Assembly (NCBI RefSeq): GCF_020080835.1
Contig: NC_058163.1
Location: forward strand, 18,999,904 to 19,063,903
Direction of reading: 5' to 3'
From: Cotesia glomerata
Taxonomy: Eukaryota; Arthropoda; Insecta; Hymenoptera; Braconidae
Length of the DNA stretch: 64,000 nucleotides
Position numbers and translations under genes: made by a program. The first letter of the stretch is position 1; every line of letters begins with the position of its first letter. Of this stretch, positions 1 through 11,581 are shown one piece after another. The notes beneath the pieces are model-generated. The model saw only the letters and a program-made list of their open reading frames with translations, was not told where the DNA came from and did not search any database.

Positions 1-240
1 AAAAATAAAAAGGACAAACTCCAGGCTGCTTATCAGGATAATAATAAGGACTTTTATCAGGTGGAGCACCAGGACAAACTCCAGGCTGCTCATTAGGATA
101 ATGATAAGGACATTTATTAAAAAAAAAAGGACTAACTTCGAGTTGCTCATCAGGATAATAATAAGGACTTTTATAAAAAAAATTTGCAACAAACTCAACG
201 CTGCTTTCTAGGATACTAATGAAGACATCGATTAGTATAA
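1..240. repeat. Minisatellite, about 60-bp unit, about four copies
   Basis: The words AGGACAAACTCCAGGCTGCT and CAGGATAATAATAAGGAC recur with a period near 60 bp from base 1. The first two units are close copies, and the third and fourth are increasingly diverged and interrupted by A-runs. The array enters from outside the window, so its full length is unknown. Confidence 0.8.
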
Positions 241-369
241 CTGTAAAAAAAAATCTTAATTCTATGTGTCAAATAATTCATGAGTTTTTAAACTTGGAGT
301 TTTTATTATAAACAACTGCTGCTAAGTTCAAGTTGTTTTTCTTAATAATCATTAAGTGTCATTCCAACC

Positions 370-590
370 ATAAATTTTAACGCTCGAAGAGCTCAAATGC
401 ATAGAAATACTCTCTTTGAGCTCAGTGAACTCAAAATATCACATGAATTATATTTTGAGTTCAAAAATCTCAAAAACGTCATAAGTACAATTTTAAGCGC
501 CCAGGTATGGAATTAGCGGGAAGTTGCAGGGATGGCCTTTAGGGTGAACCATTTTACTAATTTTTTTAAGCCTTTTCAGGTCTATAGTAT
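370..590 (+). repeat. Terminal fragment of the (TG)n-bearing 1.1-kb repeat family
   Basis: The block alternates GAGCTC-type words and ends with TAGCGGGAAGTTGCAGGGAT followed by GGCCTTTAGGGT. That is the same terminus as the copies ending near 31180, 54420 and 55310. Only the last part of the unit is present; the (TG)n half is missing. Confidence 0.75.
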
Positions 591-627
591 TTATCTGAGG
601 TAAAATGGATTATTTCCATTTATTCCG

Positions 628-629
<2 letters not shown>

Positions 630-721
<92 letters not shown>
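630..721. repeat. (AT)n microsatellite
   Basis: About 45 uninterrupted AT dinucleotides. Confidence 0.97.
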
Positions 722-723
<2 letters not shown>

Positions 724-1980
724 GGTGTGTTAAAATTCAATTTCCGTGAAGAACCTTTTAAAATTCGAATTTTGAGTTCCGCTTTTAACAGGAGCTGTGT
801 TTGGGCACTTCTGGCCAAATGCGGAAGTTTCAACGGAAATGCCCGAATAAATTTCCTGTTAAAAATTCTATGAAAATCAAATAAATGAAATTTTATTATT
901 GCATTTGTTTTTCGTAACTTAGGGAAAAGGGATTCTATCAATTTGATTGAAGTATTTCTATTATTAGTGTTGTGATTTTCTTGAGTAGGAAATCTACTTC
1001 CATTTCGGCTGCCGAATGGCACTTTTTTTGAATTAAGAAAGTATTTTCATATTTTGCCTTGATCTGTAACTTTGTCTCTACTGCAAATACCTACTTTGGT
1101 TTTATAATAAAATAAATTTTATTAACTATACTTTATTTTTTTTTGTAAAAAGCAAGTTAGCAATATTTTTTTTCAATTTGAATGGTTGATTGGTATCATT
1201 AATAATGTTTGATGCAACAATAATTTTAAACTTCAATCAATAATCATTTCAGTAAAAAAATATAATTTGTACTTCTTCAACAGTAAATCTTTGATAGAAA
1301 ATTGATGATAAGATTTCAGAAATGCATAAGAATCTGGAGAAAAAAAAAACAAGCTCAGAGTTTAATTTAAAATAAATAAAGAAAAATTAATTTTTTATTC
1401 CTCAAAGTAATCACAGTGCTGCTAGGACATTTTATAAAAAAAGTAATATTACAATAAAAGCTTTTCCGTATACATTTCTCGCAATAATAGGCAGTTAATT
1501 CAAGTCAATAGTTTACGCTTCGGGGCCGCTGTTATACGAGCTAAAACAAAGATTCATTCGGTTGGAAATGTATATTCTCAGCCACGGAATACGAGCCACT
1601 TATTTTTCCACTCATTTTCCGGTGGCCGTTCCGAATCAAGCAAACGACACTGTTGTGAAGGATATTATTTTAATCTCTTTTCAGCGTAGTTGTGATCTTT
1701 ATTTATTTATTTAAAGCTCTCGGTTGGTAATGAATATCTATTTTCAGTTTTAACTTTCATATTTTCAAGTAGTATAACTCTACAGCATTACTAAATTTTT
1801 TCTTTCTATTTCAGGTCATTTTAGTGTCAATAGATTTTATTAGACGTTATGGGGTGTTTAAAACTGAACCAAAGTTGGGTTAACATCATGGGACGAAAAT
1901 TAAATACTGGATCATAATGAATGAGTAAGTATTGCGGGAATAGTATATTTTTCTTCTAAATACCCACTTACATTTTTATT
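722..1980. other. AT-rich stretch without a recognised feature
   Basis: Both strands carry only short, compositionally random ORFs. A slightly GC-richer patch lies near 1510-1640, but it has no coding signal, promoter or repeat boundary that I can defend. Confidence 0.6.
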
Positions 1981-2371
1981 TAATATTTATTATTTATTTA
2001 TTTATTTATTTATTTATTCATGATAAATGCCAAGGCACAGGCCAAATGGCAAGGTATTTAAATTACATTTGAAATGTGTATGAATATAAGTATACATTAG
2101 ATTATTTACAAAGTTACTTAAAATGATATAAAATACAAAATATAGATAGATAAGAGGCTACATTAAAATATTCAGTCGAATAATTAATTGTAATATTTGG
2201 ATATAAGTTTTGGTTTATAGTTATGAATATTTAAATATTGAGATTTTTTAATTTTTTGGTGTACTAAAATTTAGATTTTTAATATGATTTAGATAATAGT
2301 TTAGGATTTTTAATGGGTACGGTGATAGGTTCTGTTAATAAGTAAACGTGAAGTTAATTTACTACGTATAT

Positions 2372-2830
2372 TGTAACGATTCACGACAGAAATATATCAC
2401 CCGGAGCCACGTGCACTCAGGACGGGGAGTTAGGTCGGAATAATGGTGTCCACTACTGCACTTTGGGTATCAAAGTCGAAGTTTAAAGGGTAGTAGTGGG
2501 GTAGAAGGCCCCGAAGATTTGCGAAGGGACACGAAGAAAATCTTCGGGAAATAGAAAAGTGTGAGAAAAGTGCAAAGGGGCAATAAGCCTTCGTGACGTC
2601 AGCGGGCCCGAGAGTACAGCTGGCCATGCTGACCTCGGGTCCTCTATCGCTTGGGTTTATTGCACATAGAAAAAAGAGTAATAAACAGGAAAGATTTGAG
2701 AAAAGTTGTTGGGAAAAAACTCATGGGAAAAACCCACAAGCCGGAGAGAAAAGGCTCCGGATCTTAAAATGTACAAATATTTACAACTTAATCCTATTAC
2801 CACTGAAAGTTTACAACTAAATTATTCTAT
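2372..2830. other. GC-richer block inside the LINE relic, possible solo LTR or other insertion
   Basis: Composition changes sharply at TGTAACGATTCACGACAG and falls back to AT-rich near 2780-2830. TGTAAC is a frequent start of Gypsy-type LTRs, and a candidate CA end lies at 2960 (GACCGCCACA). I could not find a convincing target-site duplication at either choice of end, so the identity stays open. Confidence 0.25.
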
Positions 2831-3093
2831 TGAATTTACTACATTTTACAATTTCAAATCTTAACTGTAGCCTAAATGTCTAACAAAATAATTTTAATTT
2901 TAACTAAATTTTTACTAATTTTTAAATAATTTTAATGTCAGCGGTCACATGACCGCCACAATAGAATTTAGTTAATAAAATTTAAACACTGAGATTTAAA
3001 CAAGGCCAATTATAATAAAAATGCGCTTTTAAGAGCGGTTTATAGTTGATTTTCAAACGTGTTTTTCTCATGTATGTGATGAAATTTCGAAAA

Positions 3094-3156
3094 AAAAAAA
3101 CGCTTCGCTCTTCGATAGATAATTAAATTATCTATCGAAGAGCGAAGCGTTTTTTT
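3094..3156. repeat. Perfect 63-bp palindrome
   Basis: Arms of 31 bp (3094-3124 and 3126-3156) around one unpaired A. The arms contain CGCTTCGCTCTTCGATAGAT and its exact complement, closed by an A7/T7 pair. A weaker match extends the palindrome a few bases outward on both sides. Confidence 0.95.
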
Positions 3157-3671
3157 AGAAAATTTTCATTTATTTATGCATAAAATGCGTTTTAAGATTC
3201 CATAAGTTGTACAAGTATGACAGAGTTACTTTCGTTTGTCCAATAGAGGGCGAGAGAGAGAAAAAATGTAAACCCTTCTTAAGGCCCTTGAGTTAGAATG
3301 ATTTGAAATAAACTATATCGTAAACTTATAAAATAAGATTTAAAATTCCATAGATTCAATTAAAATACATATATTGCACAGGTAAGGTAGAGACGTCAAA
3401 TAAACAATTATGTTAGAAATCATTAGATAATAGATACTCAAACATGTTTTTTTTAAATATCTCTAAGGAACTCGCATCTAATACATCTACTGGTAGTTTT
3501 TGCCAGAGACGTGTTACTGAAATCACAAATGAATGTTCCAGATATGATGTTGAGAATTTTGGAATTAAAAAATTAACATTATTGTTACTTGGTACATTAT
3601 TAACATTATTATTTGTATTACTTGAATTATTGTTGAACAATTTTTCAGAAATTTGTTTTATTATTATATAG

Positions 3672-4527
3672 GTAGAATATAGGGAGAGTTAAATATTTTT
3701 CGGAATGAATAACATATTTTTATGTAAGTAATAAAATAATTTTGCCATTTAGATTTCGTTTTGAACAATTTTGAACTTATCGAAAAAGTACAGAAGACCT
3801 TTCTTGTAATGCATTTAATTTCCGAAGAAATATGTATTGTTGATTATAGTACGTTGATTATATGGCGAGATATGGAATTTTAAAATGAAAAAAAAAAATT
3901 GTTTTTATTCTCATAAAAAGTAAAAATCAGCTATGAGATAGTAAAAATTAGTTTTAAAAAATATACTGATAATTTAAACAAAACTAGACCGGGAATCTCT
4001 CAGAAGGATTAAAGAAGATAGTGTTGTAGCTTGTAGATGTACATTTTTTCTATATTTGTTATTTTCAGAAATTAATTTTAACAAAACACATGTTGACAAA
4101 GAACAAAATTTAATTTACACATATTATGATTCACAATTTTATCTGATTAAAATTTAAGGTTTACAAATTTGAACAAGGATTACAATTTAATTAATCATGC
4201 CTGGTCGTCGAAACATATGATTGTACATTATTATTTCACACACTAACATTGTCTACTTTTCTAAATTTTACTTCTGTTATTGTAAAATATACTTTCTTTA
4301 GTTGTATGTGGAAATAACTATCCAGTGAAGAAAGGATAAAAAAACTCTGCGAAATCGAAAGGGGTCGGGGTCAAAAGTGGTCGATTCGGCATAGAATGTC
4401 CCATATAATTCTATTTGGCCATATCAGGATTGATATGTCATCAAATGTCTGTACGAGTCCTGATGTGGTCATACATGACTATACATACTTCTTTAATCAA
4501 AGAGAGTTTTGGAAATTTTCGATAAAT
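3672..4527. other. AT-rich DNA with a relic of the 11586-13198 foldback family
   Basis: Most of it is featureless. At about 4345-4410 the words CGAAATCGAAAGGGGTCG and GTGGTCGATTC resemble the ends of the long foldback at 11586-13198. Another such scrap lies at about 25730-25770. Confidence 0.5.
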
Positions 4528-4785
4528 GGCCCCGGGAAAAAAATGATCAGACCTGATCAGACATGAACAGGCATGAGTCTTCAGGCCTGATCAGACATGA
4601 AAAATGACTATGCCTGATCAGGCATGAATTGACCTGATCAGGCCTGATCAGACATGGTCAGGTCTGAAATCCCATTGTTACTTTTAATTGATTATTTTGC
4701 TTAATTTTATGGATATAGTACTTGATAGAGTCATACGAAATTCTCTATAATGAATTAAAATTAAAAAAAAATGATTACATGTGAT

Positions 4786-4892
4786 TGTACGGCTGTAACA
4801 CCAGCAGTTACCCATCCAACTACTAACCACGCTCAATGCTGCTTAACTTTGATGATATCCGTGCGCCTTGAAGTTCCCGCTTGCTGTGCTGC
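4786..4892 (-). pseudogene. 5S rRNA-derived module
   Basis: Read on the minus strand it contains AAGTTAAGCAGCATTGAGC and then GGTTAGTAGTTGGATGGG, followed by ACTGCTGGTGTTAC. These align in order and spacing with box A, the intermediate element and box C of animal 5S rRNA genes. The 5' third is much less similar and many conserved bases differ, so this is not a functional 5S gene. A run of T follows the module on the minus strand (at about 4762-4769), as expected for a Pol III terminator. Confidence 0.82.
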
Positions 4893-5063
4893 TATCTTAT
4901 GTGACAAAAATTCTATGAAGTTCATAACGTATCAAATAAGTTTATCATAGATATAATACAAAAATTGATTTTGTAATATATTTTGATAGTCCTAATTTAT
5001 TTATTTAACCGAATCTTATTATAACATCACATTTACTTAAATAATAAAATAAGTAATGATTTT

Positions 5064-5532
5064 AATATTAGGCAGGAGCAAAAGAGGCAGGCAATAGCTT
5101 AGTCGGCTCGGTGCCCGCTTTTCGAAAGAGTCGTCTGACTTGGGCGATCACCCAGTTAAGCTACAACTTAATTGGGTGACAACTCTAGTCAGCGTTGGCT
5201 AGCACGAGGGATCTTTGCACACTAGGAGAAGGACCTAATGCTCCAGTGGTCAATAAAGAAGAGTTCCTTATCAATCACTGTAGACTTAGCCCAGCTCCGA
5301 CTGTACTATCATGGGTTTTCTCTGTGGTTTCCCCATGATTCTGTCCCAACAGCCTGAGAAGGTGAGGTTCAGGGTGAATACGGTACAGAAAGCACAAGTC
5401 GGGCCACAGCCGCAAAAATAAAGAGCAGTAACTAAGCAAAATCATTAATGTTGAGAAAGGCTTGGGGTGTAAAGGGGCATAAACAGCCTATACACTAGAA
5501 ACCCGTAGAAATAGAAATATTAGGCAGGAGCA
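5064..5532 (+). mobile_element. tRNA-derived SINE with 17-bp target duplication, internally deleted
   Basis: The body (5081-5515) starts with a tRNA-like head containing TAGCTTAGTCGG (A-box type) and ends in a GTAGAAATAGAAAT tail. It is flanked by identical copies of AATATTAGGCAGGAGCA at 5064-5080 and 5516-5532, which demonstrates retrotransposition. Compared with the copy at 60258-60793, the segment between CGAAAGAGT and CGTCTGACTTGG is missing, and it includes the B box. This copy therefore lacks half of its Pol III promoter. Confidence 0.9.
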
Positions 5533-6566
5533 GAGCAAGCCAAAACTTCCCTTAGGAAATGTAACAAATTTTTTATTTCAAAATCATTTAAACGTAATGA
5601 TAAAAATAATTTTGCACATTTTGTCATGACCAAAAAACTTTTTTTCGTCAAAGAAAAAATTTTTATCACATCTATGACTATGCAAGTCTGATCAGATCTA
5701 CCCGGAAAAAAATGATCAGACCTGACCATGCCTGTTCATGTATGATCAGGCCTGAAATTAGACATGGTCATGCCTGTCCATGCCTGTTCATGTCTGAAGC
5801 GTTAAATACGCTCAGGCCTGATCATGCCTGTTCATGTCTGAAGTGTTAAATACGCTCAGGCCTGATCATACCTGTCCATGCCTGTTTATGCTAAGAACCA
5901 AACATGCTGAGAAAAAATTTTTGAATATGTTCAGTGTATGTACATTAATTTCGGTTAATAAATTTTTAAAAGATCAATAAACGACATATTTTACTATTCA
6001 ATAAATAACAGTATTTTGATTATCATTAAAATCCTACCGTAGGGTAAATTTAATTAAATTTTCTAGGCATGGACAGGCCTGATCAGACATAAACAGGCAT
6101 GAGCGTATTTAACCCTTCAGACATGAATAGGCATGAAAAGGCCTGATCAGACATGAACAGGCATGATCAGACCTGAGCGTATTTAACCCTTCAGACATGG
6201 ACAGGCCTGATCAGGCCTGAGCGTGTTTGGCGCTTCAGGTATGAACAGGCATGGACAGGCATGATCATATCTAATTTCAGGCCTGATCATACATGAACAG
6301 GCGTGGTCAGGTATGATCATTTTTTCCCGGGGGCTCATGATCACTAAATTTTTTCTTTACATGAGAGTTAAGTTAAGTTTGAGGTCTTAACTGATAAATT
6401 AAATATCATTTTTTAAATTTTGTAAGGAAGTTATCGGATATTGGTTCTCAGTTTAATCAACAATTGAACCAATTTTTGTCTATTATGACATGTTAATTGA
6501 CGAACACATTTTTAGAAAAAATAAAAAATTTGAAAATTACAATAAACAAATTTTTTATTCTCATGA

Positions 6567-6691
6567 GGTAAAAGCCCCAGTACCTGCTCACTCTATGTAT
6601 TTGTATATCTATATTCACAAATGCAGGTATACAAATACATGGAATGAGCAGGTACTGGTTTCTGAGCAGTTACTGGGGCTCTTACTTTACC
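6567..6691. repeat. Small foldback MITE, GGTAAA-ended family
   Basis: Starts AGGTAAAAGCCCCAGTA and ends with a near complement (TACTGGGGCTCTTACTTTACC). The inner part GTATTTGTAT...ATACAAATAC is also palindromic. Related in ends and core to the element at 31479-31622, and in ends to 39284-40392. Confidence 0.75.
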
Positions 6692-7945
6692 ATGACAATA
6701 TAAAAATGCCCGTATTAGAAAATTTTTTGACGGAGTCTTATGAACATTACCTTCAATCGCTACGTAATAATTCTCTTATTGATAATTCCATACTCGAAGA
6801 TTATTGATTTTCCGCCTATAAAAGTTTCAATAAAATAACGAAATTATGAACTGTAGTTGAAATTATGAACGGTAAGTTTGGTGAAATTTTTTTTCTACAA
6901 GAGGGAATAAACCAATAAGTTTCTCATAATCATCAAGACAAAACTTATAAAAAAAAGAACAACAATAATCAGAAAATAAAACAGCAATTGAAATTGCGAA
7001 AATCGAATAAATTTTCTAGACTTACAAACTATATATGTACCAAACTTAGTCAAACACACATGGTCATGTTCGTTATTTTTCAGTTACAGAGAATATATAG
7101 TTTCCACTTATAGTAAAAGTTGATATGAATAAAATAATCCAACGTTATATTTTATACTTCTATGTTACTTCGCCGAGAATATAATTCACAATTTCCGAAT
7201 AAATTAATATATATTCCCGGGCATAAATAATAATGCACCGTTCTACGGATTACGCTAACAAAACAAAAAAAAAATAAATAAAGTAAGCATGGTATTTATT
7301 TTTTTTAATATTAATACATATAAAGGACGTTTATGACTATCTCGCGACAATTTAAATAGTTATGACCTACTCCACCACGAAATGATTTCGTCACGCGTTA
7401 AGTCGCGGGAATTAAATTTGCCTCGGTCGCTTTCGCGAATTAACTTTAGTCGCCTACGAAATGCGCGTCCATGTAGGCTTCGTAGTTAACTCTCAAACAT
7501 TTTCCGGTTCCGCGATACAATGGCAAGTAAAGGGGAAACTAAGACATATAAATACAAATGCAAATACATTTGTGTATTCTGTGCATACCCATTGCAGTAA
7601 AGCTTCATTTAATTGTTATATTTACGAGCACGAGGAGGAGGGTGGAATAAACTACTCTATCCTCATACAGATCGATAATGTGTAGAACTCAAGTATTTTA
7701 TTCCTGTCTTTCGTTCAAAGAGAGTCTAATTTACTCGGCTAAAATTATCTGAACAAGACAAAAAAATGAAGATACTTTTTAGTGTTTTAAAATTCTGAAA
7801 AAAATAGACAAGCGTTGGTAGCTGTATTTAGTTGAGATACGGAGGAGAGCATCCGCGAAAAAATTTTCCAGTATGGCTTTATATGGCCTGATAAAAAAAA
7901 TTTTTTTATTCACTTTTTTTTATTATTATTAAAAGTTAATGTCTA
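6692..7945. other. Stretch without a recognised feature
   Basis: AT-rich, with a GC-richer patch near 7360-7640 that has a few CpG-containing words (TCGCGGGAATT, CGGTCGCTTTCGCG). An open frame of 74 codons crosses the patch, but nothing in its translation is recognisable and its composition is not coding-like. Confidence 0.5.
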
Positions 7946-8311
7946 CACTGAAAGAAAAAATTTCTTCTGGAAAAAATGAACATTTTTCTGACAAGAAATC
8001 AATTTGTTAGAAATTTTCAACATTTTTATTTCTTAGCTGAAGAAATCAAAATTGTTCTCACAATAACTTTCTTGTTGAAAAATAGTTTTCTAGATTTGGG
8101 AAAAAACAATTTTGGATGAAAATTCTCAAGTTGTCTATCTTAAATTTTTTTTTTTTTTCCAAACCTAGAAATTTTTTTTCAACAAGAAAGTTACTGTGAG
8201 GACAATTTTGATTTCTTCAGCTAACAAATAAAATTGTTAAAATTTTTTAACAAACTTATTTCTTGTCACAAGAATGTCCATATTTTTCAAAACAAATTTT
8301 TTCTCTCAGTG
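7946..8311. mobile_element. 366-bp palindromic MITE with TA duplication
   Basis: Begins CACTGAAAGAAAAAATTTC and ends AATTTTTTCTCTCAGTG, flanked by TA on each side. The arms are long and imperfect, built on the alternating words TTTCTTGTTGAAAA and GAAATCAAAATTG. Confidence 0.8.
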
Positions 8312-8449
8312 TATGTACATTAATATACACTGGTTACAAAGAGTTTTATCATCTCAACACCTCAAAATTCTACATCATTAAAATTTTTTAATAATCAGAA
8401 CAACACAGATAAAAAAATATTGGTACTGGAGCCATCCACTACTCTCTTA

Positions 8450-8660
8450 AAATGAATCAGTGGAATTTCACTGTTTCACAGCTATAAGTATACCAAGTGG
8501 TATACTTATAACTGTGAAATAGTGAATATATCACTAATTTCCAATGATTTTCACCATTTCAGATTTAGAGAGTAGATAGCCACTCGTAGATCGCTACTAC
8601 AGCAATACGTATTCCTACAGTAGCAATACTGTATGGCTCTGGTAGAAATACTTTAGATGG
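8450..8660. repeat. Palindromic sequence, possible MITE relic
   Basis: CACAGCTATAAGTATACC and its complement GGTATACTTATAACTGTG meet near 8496, and CTACTCTC/GAGAGTAG flank them. The right-hand part (CGTAGATCGCTACTACAG...) resembles the end of the element at 32453-35140. Confidence 0.5.
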
Positions 8661-8880
8661 CTAAGAGAGTTGTACTACATTTTCAAACGGCGTATAAATT
8701 CTCGTATAAATTTTTTAAGTTTTCTTGAAATAACTTTTAAAGTATTTGACTAATCAACTCCAGTATTCAGAGACACTTTTTTTAGTTAAAAAACTGCGTC
8801 GGATGCCGTCAAGTAAGTCAAAATCAAATGACGTGTTTGAAAGTTATTTAAAAATTTCTAAATAATTATTTTTTTTTTAT

Positions 8881-9020
8881 ATATCCTTTGAATTTTTGAG
8901 CTTGGAGAACTCAAAAATCAACCAATATGAACATTTTCGAGCGTTTCAAGCTCGAAAAAAATGAGAAGTCCCAGGGATTGTCTGCCAGTCAACCGTTTTT
9001 CAGATTTTTTTTCATGTAAT
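8881..9020. repeat. Diverged fragment of the (TG)n-bearing repeat family
   Basis: The words TTGAGCTTGGAGAACTC and CAACCGTTTTTCAGATTTTTT match the terminal portion of the family. The upstream sequence (about 8780-8870) contains the family's internal AAACTGCGTCGGATGCCG unit. Confidence 0.5.
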
Positions 9021-9239
9021 AAGAATATTAAATAATGTTTTTCAATAATAATTTTAATTTTGAAAAAAATATAGTTATGTGATTGACGTAGAAATAGGAC
9101 GAAACTTGAATATTTTCTTTTCTCCGTACATGTGATAATGGGGATTTTAAAGAAGCAAAACTCGTGATCAGAATTTTTGTCCAATAGCATGGATAAAAAT
9201 CGTCAGTGAATCTTGTTAAATCTTTCTGTACAAGACTAA

Positions 9240-9780
9240 TACATGGTGGATATATCTAGGTAGGAGCGTACTATACGCATTATAGGGTTTCAGATCAGCA
9301 GACTGCACTAACTATAATCAGTGCTGGGCGTTGTAGCGTGTTTCTCGGATATAGGTTTGCTTCAGGTTCCCCTGGAGGCTTGGGGCTAGTCGTGGAAGGG
9401 TGCTTGAGTCTTCACTACACACATCCATACATATCACATACTTACAGATAGATCTGAAGTTGGGTGTGCGTGTGGGAGTGTGTAAGAGCAGATTTATTCG
9501 AGAGAGTGAGAAAGATAGTTTGAGGGCGACAGACCATGAGAGTTGGTCCGTTAGCCATATATGTGGTTCTCGAGAATTTCCTAGCGGTCTCTGGATCGTT
9601 CCGGGAACGTACTACGTGTGTGGTCGTTGTTTCGCCCTCTCGGTGTCTCCTCGTGTGCTACCACAACCCTCGTCGAACTCGTCCAGTGTGGACGTTAATC
9701 CTCTTAAGCGTTAAGTGGCGCGCCTAAATATCAATCACGGCACGTATCGAATCTCCTGATGAGTATGATTCGAACGAGAC
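9240..9780. other. GC-richer, non-repetitive island, possible exon or promoter
   Basis: Composition rises well above the surroundings and shows no similarity to the window's repeats. Overlapping short frames exist on the plus strand (9400-9714 and 9536-9727), but neither translation is recognisable. It could be a 5' untranslated exon or promoter of a gene extending to the right, possibly an upstream exon of the gene at 46352. That link is speculation. Confidence 0.3.
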
Positions 9781-10640
9781 CCAGGCAAGGAGTTTATTAA
9801 AAATTAAATTCTTAAAGTCAGGATAATATAATGCATACGGGGCGGCTTTTCAATAAAAAATCACAGTACATTCAATGATTAGTTTCACTTTTACGAACGC
9901 TCATTATTTATTATGCTTCGACTTTATTGATTATTTAATTAATAAAAGTAACCCTATATTAATTGTGATTTTAATTTGCGTGAAATGAATTTTGTAGTTG
10001 CGTATGAATAAACGAAAAAGCAGCTGTAGTAAAAATATGATATGAATCATGTGAGGGATATCGGAATGATATGCTAGAAATAAAAGTTTTTTATGAAAAT
10101 TTCTGAATTGTGGACAAGTTGCAATTGGACTTTTATTAACTTATAATTCGTTTCAAATTACAGAATGATTATATGTTATTTTAACTTTTCGTTACTGATA
10201 ACTTATAAGGTACAATCCATTGCGAGGAAAGTGAGGAAACGCTACATAGCTGAATTAGCTGTTTGGCGTACATTGCTAAGCAAAATCAGTATCCAGCGGA
10301 CAGTCAGAATAGTGATACATATTCTTATTCTGACAATATTTTTCTCTACGTGTATTCCTGGTTTAACAATTTGTCACTTGAATCAAGTTGATTTTTTAAC
10401 AGTATAATAATAAAAAATGTTCAAAAATTGGACTTACCAACACTAGTTTCTGTTTAGCGTATATAGTCAATTAGAAAATTTATGCTTAAAACACTTATTA
10501 CAGTTTCGGATCGTCGAAAAACTTTCTTTACCTCGAAACTGAAAATTACATTGTTTTCGAGATGAAACAAATATTACAGTTTTATATACTTAATTACAAT
10601 TATTGAATTCTATCAATTTCTAATTGTAATTTAAAAGGTA
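9781..10640. other. AT-rich stretch with a MITE relic at about 10216-10356
   Basis: The relic shares AGCTGAATTAGCTGT, CAGTCAGAATAGTGATAC and an AATATTTTTCTC...GTGTA end with the complete MITE at 19861-20219. The rest shows no feature. Confidence 0.5.
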
Positions 10641-11581
10641 TACACTGAGAAATAATTTTATTTAATAGTAATAAAAAATGTGTTTGATTTTAATACAATT
10701 ATTAGCATTATTTATTAGCAATTATGCATGAGCATAAAACAAATTTTATTAATATTTCATAAAATTTTCTTAAATACTGATATGTGATTCACTAAAATTA
10801 CCACATGCATCGTTTCATTGTAATCATAAACAATCACAGTTTATACCAATCAATGTTTTAAGTTATAATATAGAATCGTTTATGTGCATGCTGCGTTTAC
10901 TTATTAAATGTTTTAAAGTTAAGTTTAAACTTAACTTTCAATTAATTGAAAAATTGAATGTGATATGAAAAAATTATTAGTAGTTTAGGAGCTATCGTCA
11001 TTTTATAACAACGTAAGTAGTTGTAAAAATTACGATGCAGCAGTATTCAAACATAAGTTCACAATGTCTTATGGATTAATTAATTAGTTATTTACACATA
11101 ATACAAGGGATATATGCATATTTCTTAGACGTCTGACAGTTTATGTTAACTTTTAATACTTCAATACAATATCAGTAAATCAAATTTGTAAAAGTACTTG
11201 TATGGAGCTTATAGAATTCTACTTGGCAATTGAAATTTATATTTATAATAATGTAATATTGTTTATAATAACTAAAAAATCGTTTGATGATTTCGTTCCT
11301 TACTATTGTTTATTAAAAATAAAAAATAAATTTTTTGCTGAATATGAACAGTTTTACGAAGTCTATGGTCAAAACCAGCTCCTTCAACATCTTCTGGTAA
11401 CATTGTGCTCGACATCCCAGCTGATTTGCAGAGTGTTTCTGGGCCATTTCAGAGAACGCTGCTTTGAGAGAGTTACTGATAATCATTTAATCATAAACGA
11501 TTTAATAAAATTTTGTTAGTATTTAATAAATTTTTATTTGAGACTCAATTCACGTTTTATTAAATAAAAATGAAATTTTAT
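10641..11581. other. AT-rich stretch with the left end of a CACTGAGAAATAATTTT MITE
   Basis: TA followed by CACTGAGAAATAATTTTATT at about 10643 matches the left end at 22281. No matching right end was found. The remaining sequence has no recognisable gene. Confidence 0.45.

Larger units (their letters stand above)
1981..3671 (-). pseudogene. 3' relic of a LINE (non-LTR) retrotransposon
   Basis: On the minus strand a short reading frame (stop near 3413, reading from about 3640) encodes IPKFSTSYLEHSF, then RLWQKLPVDV, then SLEIFKKNMFEYLL. This is the typical carboxy-terminal tail of jockey/CR1/L2-type reverse transcriptases: Ile-Pro, Ser-Phe, an arginine-leucine-tryptophan followed by leucine-proline, and a terminal Phe-Lys-Lys stretch. 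An Asn-rich low-complexity segment precedes it in place of the polymerase domain, so the catalytic part is absent. About 1.4 kb downstream on the same strand lies a (TAAA)n tail (about 1981-2021), preceded by TGCCATTTGGCCTGTGCC, a common type of 3' end for such elements in insects. The interval between tail and frame includes foreign-looking DNA (2372-2830, 3094-3156). The element is inactive. Linking the frame to the tail is inference. Confidence 0.55.
4528..6335. mobile_element. Word-repeat foldback element with a 5S-like module
   Basis: The left end reads GGCCCCGGGAAAAAAATG, followed by dense repeats of TGATCAGGCATGAACAGGC-type words (4531-4670). The right arm (5701-6332) is itself palindromic and ends TGATCATTTTTTCCCGGG. 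Between the arms lie AT-rich spacer DNA and, on the minus strand, a 5S rRNA-derived module (4786-4892). A second CCCGG end-like sequence sits inside the long arm at 5701. A SINE splits the element at 5081-5515; without it the element is about 1.36 kb. No transposase is present. The exact outer boundaries are uncertain because no target duplication could be recognised. Confidence 0.7.

Noticed and set aside
2372..2960. Solo LTR
   Set aside because: TGTAAC start and CA end are suggestive, but no 4-6 bp target duplication flanks them, so it is listed only as an unresolved block.
4786..4892. Functional 5S rRNA gene
   Set aside because: The 5' third is poorly conserved, many invariant positions differ, and it is embedded in a repeat element. 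Only derivation from 5S is claimed.
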